Source of the DNA: Deltaproteobacteria bacterium
GTDB taxonomy: Bacteria; Desulfobacterota; Desulfuromonadia; Desulfuromonadales; BM103
Reading direction: 5' to 3'
Length of the DNA stretch: 12,483 nt
Assembly: GCA_006226895.1 (NCBI GenBank)
Contig: SBFN01000093.1
Location: forward strand, 1 to 12,483
Below the pieces are notes generated by a model. That model did no database searches and was not told the origin of the DNA. It saw nothing but the letters and a program-made list of their open reading frames with translations. This document shows, piece by piece, positions 7,663 to 12,483 of this stretch; position 1 is the first letter of the stretch, and every line of letters begins with the position of its first letter. The position numbers were made by a program, and so were the translations under genes.

Positions 7663-8521
7663 GTGAGTGCGCCTCCGATGCCTGTCGAGTCTCTGCGCCA
7701 AATCCATACTTTTCACAAGGACCCGAAGTTCGGTCGCTTGCTGCTTGTCTCTCTGCTCGTCCACGGCCTGGTCTGGGTGGCCTTCACCGTTGACTTGTTC
7801 GGCACCAAGACCCGCCCCAAACCCCCGGTCTATTACGTTGACTTGATTCACAAGCCGGTGCTCAATCCACAGGCGGGACGACCCGACCCCCGTCCGGCTA
7901 AGAAGCCGAAAGCTGCGCAAGTTAAACGCACAGTCCAGACCGCTCCACCTGCGGTGCCCAAAAAGACCAAGCCTGCCGTCAAACCTTTGGTCAAGCCGGC
8001 ACAGACCAGCAAACCCAAGCCGAAGCCAGTGGCGAAGCCGGCGGTAAAAACAGATACGCGTAATGAACAGCAGGTGAAGAGCGCCCTTGATGAGATTCGT
8101 GAGCGCCAGGCCCGCCAGGCTGAGCGCGATGCCTTGAAGGATAAACTCCAAGTTACGTGAGAGTACCGGAGCCGCCACGGTTGCTGCCGACGTGCCGGTG
8201 GGGATGCCTGATGGCACGGGTGATGAGGTGGGTGTCAGTGCCCTGGCTTTTGTGCAGGCGTTTATCCAGCAAAACTGGGCTCTTTCTCCTTATCTTTTGG
8301 ATCAGTCACGACTCCGTGATCTCGAAGCGAAAGCCACTCTGAGCTATGCGGCGTCCGGAGAAATGATCCGTTACCGGATCAATACACCGTCGGGGAATCA
8401 GCAGTTTGATGACTCCCTGAAAAAAGCGATCACCAAATCGAAGCAGTTACCGCAGCCCTTGCCGAAACAGCTCGATCTGTTGGTTACCTTCAACCTTAAG
8501 GAAATGGCCCGGGGAAAATAA
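7663..8521 (+). pseudogene. tolA: TolA/TonB-like Tol energy-transducing protein, frameshifted by 1 bp
   Basis: TolA spans the periplasm and carries the energy of TolQR to TolB and Pal. The first frame opens with GTG directly after the tolR stop (ATG 7678 is an alternative). It encodes one membrane helix (LLLVSLLVHGLVWVAF, about 26-41), a Lys/Pro/Ala-rich linker at about 48-128 and a charged helical stretch, then ends at TGA 8158. The C-terminal domain (VSALAFVQAFIQQNWALSPY and onward, ending VTFNLKEMARGK) lies in another frame that stops at 8519. Deleting one C from CC at 8149-8150 joins them as DKLKLRESTGAA and gives 285 residues, a normal length. The C-terminal part resembles TonB C-terminal/TolA domain 3 (LEAKATLSYAASGEMIRYRI; LKKAI). 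Identity as TolA rests on that domain plus context. As written, the product would lack the domain that contacts TolB and Pal. Confidence 0.82.
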
Positions 8522-8523
8522 GC

Positions 8524-9822
8524 ATGTTGATGCGCTGGTTCATGATTTGTTTCTTCTGTCTGGTTCTGCCGTGGTCGGCTTTGGCCGCCACGGAAATTGA
8601 AATCTCCTCGCCCGGCGAACAATCGATTCCCCTGGCCCTGACCCGGTTGCTGCCTAACAAGGGGCCGGAATCAGCGCAGATCTCCGGGGAGTTTAACGAG
8701 GTCCTCGATGCCGACCTTGATCTTTCCGGACTCTTTCGGTTTGTTGACCCTGAAGCTTTTCTCGACGATGCCCAGCGTATCGGGCTTTACAGTATCCAGG
8801 TTGATTTTCCGCAATGGCGGTTGCTCGGTAGTGAAACCCTGATCAAAGGGACCTATAAAATTGAAGGTGATAAACTGACCATCGAGGCGCGCCTCTTTGA
8901 TGTTGTTAACCGCAAGCTCCTGACCGGTCGACGCTATGTTGGTGAGGCCAAGGACGTCCGGCGCATGGCGCACGCCTTTGCCGATCTGGTGCTAAAGGAA
9001 CTCACCGGCGAAGAGGGCCCTTTCAGTGCACGCATCGCCTATATCTCCGATTTGAGTGGGGATAAAGAACTCTGGCTGATGGACGTCGATGGCAAGCGTC
9101 CGATTCGGCTGACCAACCATCGCTCGATCGTACTCAACCCCGATTTCTCTCCTCGCGGCAAAGAGATCCTCTTTACCTCGTACCGGGCCAACAACCCCGA
9201 TCTTTATCGCAAGGAAATTTACACAGGCAAAGAAGCCAAGTTATCTTATAAGCAGGGCCTCAACGTTGCCGGACGAATGTCTCCCAATGGGCGTGAGATT
9301 GCCCTGACCCTCTCCAAGGACGGAAATCCGGAGATTTACCTGATCGGCACCACGGGTCGCATACGTAAGCGGATCACTGACAGCTGGGGAATCGACAGTG
9401 ATCCTTCCTGGAGTCCCGATGGCAGCCAGATAGCCTTTGTCTCCAACCGGCAGGGCAACCCGCATATCTTTATCGCCGACACCTTTAGCGGCCAAGCGGC
9501 AAGGTTGACTACCCAGGGCAAGTACAATGCCACGCCGGCCTGGGGCCCGAAGGGCGAGCGGATTGCCTTTACGCGCCAGAGCGGCGGCCAGTTCGATATC
9601 TACACGATCAATATTGATGGCACTGACGAACGTCGCCTGACCTTTGGTCCCGGGAACAGCGAACATCCACGCTGGAGCCCAGACGGCCGCTTCATTGTCT
9701 ATTCATCAGACAAGGGTGGTAACCGCGCGATCTACGTTATGCGCAACGACGGTACCGGTGCCAGACGCTTGACAAAGCTGGACAGCGATTGTCGCCACCC
9801 TGCCTGGTCGCCGCGTTGGTAA
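8524..9822 (+). CDS. tolB: Tol-Pal system beta-propeller protein TolB
   Basis: TolB is a periplasmic protein that binds Pal and the TolA system. The 432-residue product begins with a signal peptide (MLMRWFMICFFCLVLPWSALA) with likely cleavage after Ala21. An N-terminal alpha/beta domain follows to about residue 160 (VDFPQWRLLGSETLIKGTYK, ARLFDV). A beta-propeller of repeated WSPDG/IAF/IY units fills the rest: SPRGKEILFTSYR, SPNGREIALTL, SWSPDGSQIAFVSNRQGN, WGPKGERIAFTRQSGG and RWSPDGRFIVYSSDKGGN, ending HPAWSPRW. The frame is unbroken and the length is typical. It starts two bases after the tolA stop, with GGGGAAAA upstream as a modest ribosome site. It is the last gene of the tolQRAB transcript; pal follows after 193 bases with its own promoter. 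Confidence 0.96.
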   Translation: MLMRWFMICFFCLVLPWSALAATEIEISSPGEQSIPLALTRLLPNKGPESAQISGEFNEVLDADLDLSGLFRFVDPEAFLDDAQRIGLYSIQVDFPQWRLLGSETLIKGTYKIEGDKLTIEARLFDVVNRKLLTGRRYVGEAKDVRRMAHAFADLVLKELTGEEGPFSARIAYISDLSGDKELWLMDVDGKRPIRLTNHRSIVLNPDFSPRGKEILFTSYRANNPDLYRKEIYTGKEAKLSYKQGLNVAGRMSPNGREIALTLSKDGNPEIYLIGTTGRIRKRITDSWGIDSDPSWSPDGSQIAFVSNRQGNPHIFIADTFSGQAARLTTQGKYNATPAWGPKGERIAFTRQSGGQFDIYTINIDGTDERRLTFGPGNSEHPRWSPDGRFIVYSSDKGGNRAIYVMRNDGTGARRLTKLDSDCRHPAWSPRW

Positions 9823-9824
9823 TG

Positions 9825-9853
9825 GAAACAGCAGAAGTTCCAAAGCCTGTTTC
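9825..9853. repeat. 7-bp inverted repeat after tolB
   Basis: GAAACAG and CTGTTTC flank 15 bases just downstream of the tolB stop. No T-run follows, so it is at best a weak 3'-end hairpin. A second short dyad, GGCAA/TTGCC, lies nearby around 9878-9896. Confidence 0.3.
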
Positions 9854-9905
9854 GTAAAAGCTCCGTTGGCAATATTGTTTGTTTGCCGAAGACAAAAGCA
9901 AGTGG

Positions 9906-9934
9906 TTGTTATTTCTGATCTGGCCCGTTATAAT
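9906..9934 (+). promoter_or_regulatory. Sigma70-type promoter for pal
   Basis: TTGTTA (4 of 6) and a perfect TATAAT are separated by 17 bases. Transcription would begin near 9941, leaving a 75-base leader before pal. This makes pal and cpoB independently expressible from tolQRAB. Confidence 0.65.
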
Positions 9935-10015
9935 GCGAAACTCGAAAAAGTTAGTGAGCATCGTGCCGTTTTAAATGAGATGCTATGACCCCTGTCTTAA
10001 CTCAAGGAGCCCACA

Positions 10016-10543
10016 ATGAAAGCAATGCAAACCCTCAAACTTGTTTTGATCGCCCTCTTCCTCTGCAGCAGTCTCATCGGTTGTGCCAAGTCTACTCCCC
10101 AGATGGATCAAGAAGACGTTGGCAAGTCTGATATGAGTCAGCCCTCTGAAGTCAAAGGTGCTGATGAAGGGTCCATGAAAGCTGAAGTCGTGCCGACTCA
10201 TGATGATATTGCTGGTATGGAGCGGATCAATTTTGATTTTGATCAGTTTACTCTTTCTGCCGAAGCACGCAGCATTCTCGGCAATAACGCCAAGTATCTG
10301 CAGGCCAACAGTGGTACCAACGTTGTCATCGAAGGTCATTGCGACGAGCGTGGTTCCGACGAGTACAACCTGGCCCTCGGTGAAAGCCGCGCCTTGGCCG
10401 CCAAGAATTATCTGGTTTCCCTGGGCATCAGTGCCAAGCGTCTATCAGTCATTTCCTACGGCGAAGAGAAGCCCCTGAGTAAAGGTACAGGCGAAAGCGT
10501 GTGGGCCCAGAACCGTCGCGCAGAATTCAAAGCGATCAAGTAA
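10016..10543 (+). CDS. pal: Peptidoglycan-associated lipoprotein Pal
   Basis: Pal is anchored in the outer membrane by lipid and binds peptidoglycan through an OmpA-like domain, cycling with TolB. ATG 10016 has AAGGAG at 10004-10009. The 175-residue product has a lipoprotein signal ending LIGC, so Cys23 would be lipidated; the next residue is Ala, which permits outer-membrane sorting. A linker rich in Asp, Glu and Lys covers 24-65. The OmpA C-terminal domain fills about 70-175: INFDFDQFTLS, VVIEGHCDERGSDEYNLALGE with the peptidoglycan-binding Asp and Arg, SRALAAKNYLVSLGI, ISYGEEKPL and QNRRAEFKAI. All are intact. Length and order after tolB are standard. Confidence 0.97.
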   Translation: MKAMQTLKLVLIALFLCSSLIGCAKSTPQMDQEDVGKSDMSQPSEVKGADEGSMKAEVVPTHDDIAGMERINFDFDQFTLSAEARSILGNNAKYLQANSGTNVVIEGHCDERGSDEYNLALGESRALAAKNYLVSLGISAKRLSVISYGEEKPLSKGTGESVWAQNRRAEFKAIK

Positions 10544-10550
10544 GCGTCCT

Positions 10551-10574
10551 CGCATCATCGCTGATGCGTTCTTT
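10551..10574 (+). terminator. Hairpin between pal and cpoB, possible weak terminator
   Basis: CGCATCA and TGATGCG form a perfect 7-bp stem with loop TCGC, followed by TTCTTT. The interrupted T-run suggests partial termination or mRNA stabilisation after pal, which would let pal be made in excess over the downstream cpoB-like gene. The ribosome site GGAG for the next gene starts immediately after. Confidence 0.45.
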
Positions 10575-10585
10575 GGAGTAGAGCC

Positions 10586-11434
10586 ATGTTTCGAGTTGGT
10601 TTGCCTTTTTTTCTGATCGTCAGCATGCTGTTAAGTGGTTGCGTGGTCACTGAACAAGACCTGCAGATGCAGCGGGACCTGTTGGAGATGAAGCGGCGGC
10701 TCGGTGAAACGGAGCGTGCTCTCAAGGAATTGCAGGATGACGCCTCGGGCGGTGTGCGCGCGCATGTGGAAACTCTGGCACGCAACCAGGCGGATTTTCA
10801 GGCTGAGCTAGATGGCGTGCGGGTTGACCTGCAATCGATCCAAGGACAAACCGGAGATCAGGAGCGCGTCAACGAAGATATGCGACAGGATTTGACCCTG
10901 CTTCGTGACGAGCTGAGTTTGCAGATTGTCGATCATGAACAGCGTCTTAGCCTGCTGGAAGGGGGCGGTGGTGTTGATCTGCAAAAGCCGGTTACAAAAT
11001 CGTCTCCGACGATCCTTACGCAACCCACTGTCAAACCGCAAGCGGTAACGCCAGGCGGTGAAAGCGCTCCCGAGCTTTACGAGCGTGCACTCAAAACGAT
11101 TCGTGAGCAGCGTGATTTCGTCGCAGGCCGTGAAATGATGGAGACCTTTCTCAAGCGGTATCCAAAAGACGACCTGGCGGTTAACGCAGCCTATTGGATT
11201 GGTGAAACCTTCTACGCGGAAAAGGCTTACGAACAATCTATTCTGCAGTTTGAAGAAGTCATTGAGACCTATGGCGAACATCCGAAAGTTGCTTCGGCTA
11301 TGCTCAAACAGGCTCTCGCCTTTGAGGCCAGTGGTGACAAGGCGACTGCGGAGCTCCTGCTGCAGAAGTTGATCAAACGCTACCCTCTCTCGGGAGAGGC
11401 AGAAAAAGCCAAGAAAAAGTTACAGACCCCGTAA
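10586..11434 (+). CDS. cpoB: CpoB/YbgF-like Tol-Pal cell-division coordinator, predicted lipoprotein
   Basis: The family acts in the periplasm, where in E. coli it links the Tol system to PBP1B activity at division. ATG 10586 follows GGAG by 7 bases. The 282-residue product starts with a lipoprotein signal ending LLSGC, so Cys19 is the likely lipidated residue; E. coli CpoB instead has an ordinary cleavable signal. Residues about 22-130 form a charged coiled coil (LQMQRDLLEMKRRLGETERAL and related heptads), then a Ser/Thr/Pro linker at about 131-160. The C-terminal region at about 165-282 has three TPR-like repeats: ELYERALKTIREQRDFVAGR, AAYWIGETFYAEKAYEQSI, and ASAMLKQALAFEASGDKATA. It is complete, downstream of pal, and last in the Tol-Pal cluster. 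No clear terminator follows. Confidence 0.88.
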   Translation: MFRVGLPFFLIVSMLLSGCVVTEQDLQMQRDLLEMKRRLGETERALKELQDDASGGVRAHVETLARNQADFQAELDGVRVDLQSIQGQTGDQERVNEDMRQDLTLLRDELSLQIVDHEQRLSLLEGGGGVDLQKPVTKSSPTILTQPTVKPQAVTPGGESAPELYERALKTIREQRDFVAGREMMETFLKRYPKDDLAVNAAYWIGETFYAEKAYEQSILQFEEVIETYGEHPKVASAMLKQALAFEASGDKATAELLLQKLIKRYPLSGEAEKAKKKLQTP

Positions 11435-11468
11435 AAGGGCGAGAAATTAGCAGCCAAGCAAAATATAG

Positions 11469-11498
11469 TTGACAACATACCGCGGGTCAGTTTATAAG
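11469..11498 (+). promoter_or_regulatory. Promoter for the tRNA-Lys/tRNA-Glu unit
   Basis: A consensus TTGACA at 11469-11474 precedes TATAAG at 11493-11498 with an 18-base spacer (or TTATAA at 17). The tRNA begins at 11510, so transcription would start only a few bases before the mature 5' end, as is common for tRNA genes. A GC-rich stretch, GCATC, lies at the expected discriminator area. Confidence 0.65.
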
Positions 11499-11509
11499 AC
11501 GCATCTCGT

Positions 11510-11585
11510 GTGCCGCTAGCTCAGTTGGTAGAGCATCTGACTTTTAATCAGATGGTCGTAGGTTCGATCCCTACGCGGCACACCA
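11510..11585 (+). tRNA. tRNA-Lys(TTT)
   Basis: The 76-base gene folds as a full cloverleaf: acceptor stem GTGCCGC/GCGGCAC, discriminator A and an encoded CCA at 11583-11585. The D arm lies around GCTCAGTTGGTAGAGC. The anticodon stem is TCTGA/TCAGA with loop CTTTTAA, so the anticodon is TTT at 11543-11545. The T arm holds GGTTCGATCC. It decodes AAA and AAG. Confidence 0.96.
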
Positions 11586-11605
11586 TTTTTAAAACGTCGT
11601 GCATT

Positions 11606-11622
11606 GCAGGAGCCTTTCCTGC
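11606..11622 (+). other. Short hairpin in the tRNA spacer
   Basis: GCAGGA and TCCTGC form a 6-bp stem with loop GCCTT in the 56-base spacer between the two tRNAs. A processing role in the primary transcript is plausible but not shown. Confidence 0.35.
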
Positions 11623-11641
11623 TAGGTACTTGAGCATTTAA

Positions 11642-11719
11642 GTCCCTATCGTCTAGCCTGGCCCAGGACACCGCCCTTTCACGGCGGCGACTGGGGTTCA
11701 AATCCCCATGGGGACACCA
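11642..11719 (+). tRNA. tRNA-Glu(TTC)
   Basis: The 78-base gene has acceptor stem GTCCCTA/TGGGGAC (one T-G pair), discriminator A and an encoded CCA at 11717-11719. The anticodon stem CCGCC/GGCGG encloses loop CTTTCAC, giving anticodon TTC at 11678-11680. The T arm contains GGTTCAAATCC. The D-loop sequence is typical of bacterial tRNA-Glu. It is likely co-transcribed with the tRNA-Lys gene. Confidence 0.96.
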
Positions 11720-11727
11720 AAATGTTG

Positions 11728-11771
11728 AAAGCCCTTCTGCTGACAAAGCGGGGGGGCTTTTTGCTTTTTTT
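11728..11771 (+). terminator. Intrinsic terminator of the tRNA unit
   Basis: The arms at 11728-11741 and 11747-11760 can form a continuous 14-bp stem that includes three T-G pairs, with loop GACAA. The core is AAAGCCC/GGGCTTT. It is followed by TTTGC-like bases and a run of seven T at 11765-11771. This is the clearest terminator in the window and starts nine bases after tRNA-Glu. Confidence 0.85.
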
Positions 11772-11952
11772 AGCTGATAGCTTTTGTAAAAGGGCGATTT
11801 CGGGACAGTATGTCACGCCCCATGCCAACTTTGAAAGAGGCACTGAGAAGGGTGCGGACTCAGTCCCGCCTGTGCCATAATCTGGTTAAGATTTGGTTTC
11901 ACAATAGGATTAATGTGTCGTAACGAAGCGTCTTGGCAATGTTATGGTCGCC

Positions 11953-11974
11953 ATCAGACCCCTGGCTGATTTTT
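11953..11974 (+). terminator. Possible terminator in the gene-free region
   Basis: ATCAG plus CC can pair with GG plus CTGAT, with one bulged A and loop CCT, and five T (11970-11974) follow. If real, it would end a short transcript that begins after the tRNA terminator, since no gene precedes it. Confidence 0.35.
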
Positions 11975-12099
11975 CACAAAGTTGTTGAAAGGTAGATGCA
12001 GTTTCTTCAGCTGCCAACCGGATTCTTGCTGTTTTTAACTCAAAGTTTTAAGATCTCAAGATTACAAAAAAGACAGAGCTTTTGCGTTTTGATGGCTGT

Positions 12100-12123
12100 C
12101 GGAGGATTCTCCTCCTGCCTCCG
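12100..12123 (+). other. Two mutually exclusive hairpins upstream of the yeiH-like gene
   Basis: GGAGGA at 12101-12106 can pair with TCCTCC at 12110-12115. Alternatively CGGAGG at 12100-12105 can pair with CCTCCG at 12118-12123. The two folds share the same 5' arm and cannot coexist. They lie 52 bases before ATG 12175, where a leader switch could act, but no ligand-binding domain is recognised. Confidence 0.35.
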
Positions 12124-12174
12124 GTAAACAACGGGTGAACTCCTGAAGGCTGAAGCCGGTTTTGTCGGTTGAAA

Positions 12175-12483
12175 ATGTTGAAAATTATGAATAATAAACA
12201 GCAAAAAACATACAGGGTCGCTTTTGTCGGGTTGTTTCTGTTGACTGCGGTCCCCCTGGTGACTTCGCCAATGGCTCTGGTCGCAGGTTTTACCAGGTTT
12301 TACTTTCAGTTTTCTGTTCGACAACCCCTTTCCGGAGAAGACCGCCCGGTTGAGCAAAGCTCTGCTCAAGCTTTCCGTTATTGGGCTTGGCTTCGGGGTC
12401 AACTTCGCAGAGGTTATAGAGGTCGGCAAAAGCTCCCTGTTGCTTACCCTTGTCAGTATCACCGCAACCATTGTGCTGGGAGA
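12175..12483 (+). pseudogene. YeiH-family membrane protein (putative sulfate exporter family), 5' part, frameshifted
   Basis: The YeiH/UPF0324 family (PSE family) comprises multi-pass inner-membrane proteins; transport of sulfate-like substrates has been suggested but is not firmly established. ATG 12175 or, in frame, ATG 12187 opens a first membrane segment (VAFVGLFLLTAVPLVTSPMALVAG), after which the family pattern continues in a different frame as FDNPFPEKTARLSKALLKLS, then VIGLGFGVNF and GKSSLLLTLVSITATIVLG up to the window edge. The break falls on a perfect tandem duplication of CAGGTTTTAC (12284-12303); removing one copy joins the halves as MALVAGFTFSFLFDNPFPEK. Neither start has a strong ribosome site. 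The gene is cut by the window end, so its total length is unknown. The family assignment rests on the NPFPxKTARLSK and SVIGLGFG motifs. Confidence 0.7.
12284..12303 (+). repeat. Perfect 10-bp tandem duplication
   Basis: CAGGTTTTAC occurs twice in direct succession inside the yeiH-like coding region. The unit length is not a multiple of three, so the second copy shifts the frame. It could arise by replication slippage, which would also make it reversible. Confidence 0.9.

Larger units (their letters stand above)
11772..12174 (+). other. About 400-base gene-free region with several hairpins
   Basis: I see no credible coding sequence here. The minus-strand open frame over 12040-12471 mostly opposes the YeiH coding region and lacks family features. 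Hairpins visible on the plus strand: GGGCG/CGCCC (11792-11820) enclosing GACA-GTA-TGTC; GGCAC/GTGCC (11839-11876) enclosing ACTGAG/CTCAGT; ATCAG(A)CC-CCT-GGCTGAT followed by five T (11953-11974); and GGAGGA-TTC-TCCTCC (12101-12115). A weak promoter-like pair, TTGCTG with a 17-base spacer and TAAGAT, lies at 12026-12054. It may hold a small RNA and the leader of the downstream gene. I recognise no known riboswitch class. Confidence 0.35.

Noticed and set aside
8141..8160. Programmed +1 frameshift in tolA
   Set aside because: The shift point CTC CAA is four codons from the stop and has none of the usual stimulators; a one-base error in CC is simpler.
11642..11719. Integration site for a mobile element at tRNA-Glu
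   Set aside because: No integrase gene and no second copy of the tRNA 3' end is seen in the window.
11838..11876. A cobalamin riboswitch fragment, suggested by GGTGCGGACTCAGTCCCGCC-like text
   Set aside because: The B12 box and the remaining helices are not found, and the downstream gene is not a cobalamin gene.
12118..12130. A c-di-GMP (GEMM) riboswitch, suggested by GCCTCCGGTAAAC-like text
   Set aside because: The other conserved GEMM segments and the paired arms are absent.
12040..12471. A 143-codon open frame on the minus strand at the window end
   Set aside because: It opposes the YeiH coding region, whose motifs are recognisable; its protein is low-complexity, Lys/Ser/Pro-rich and unlike any family I know.

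Overview
The window looks like chromosomal core sequence from a Gram-negative, outer-membrane-bearing bacterium. Gene content and protein style (PBP1A, pyruvate kinase, queC-folE2, a TIGR04282 transferase, a complete Tol-Pal cluster, two tRNAs) fit a Desulfuromonas/Geobacter-type organism of the former Deltaproteobacteria. That placement comes from family recognition, not from a search. There are no insertion sequences, CRISPR arrays, phage genes or toxin-antitoxin pairs.

Layout: (1) 27-2483, minus strand: a class A penicillin-binding protein. (2) 2484-2702: a divergent intergenic region with a perfect inverted repeat and a good sigma70 promoter for pyk. (3) 2703-6451, plus strand, closely packed: pyruvate kinase, QueC and FolE2 (both in the preQ0/queuosine branch), and a TIGR04282 nucleotidyl/glycosyl transferase. 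(4) 6457-9822: a strong hairpin and an overlapping promoter, followed by tolQ, tolR, tolA and tolB. (5) 9823-11434: pal behind its own TATAAT promoter, then a cpoB/ybgF-like lipoprotein gene behind a small hairpin. (6) 11469-11760: a promoter, tRNA-Lys(TTT), tRNA-Glu(TTC) and a clear intrinsic terminator. (7) 11761-12174: about 410 bases without a gene but with several hairpins. (8) 12175 to the end: the 5' part of a YeiH-family membrane protein gene.

The cell-envelope genes work together. PBP1A builds peptidoglycan. TolQRA is the inner-membrane, proton-driven motor. TolB and Pal form the periplasmic and outer-membrane end, and CpoB links Tol to PBP activity in organisms where it has been studied. 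QueC and FolE2 supply two steps of 7-deazaguanine synthesis (FolE2 also serves folate), so tRNA modification sits next to envelope upkeep.

The most striking observation is that three genes are broken by small insertions, each of which looks like a local duplication. tolR carries an extra GT at 7310-7313, tolA an extra C at 8149-8150, and the yeiH-like gene a perfect 10-bp tandem duplication at 12284-12303. Removing each extra copy restores a full family-like protein. With two essential motor parts affected and the rest of the operon intact, sequence or assembly error is the leading explanation for tolR and tolA. The 10-bp duplication is harder to dismiss and could be a real or reversible mutation. 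I see no convincing undescribed system here. The regulatory and RNA-structure candidates are listed with their limits.
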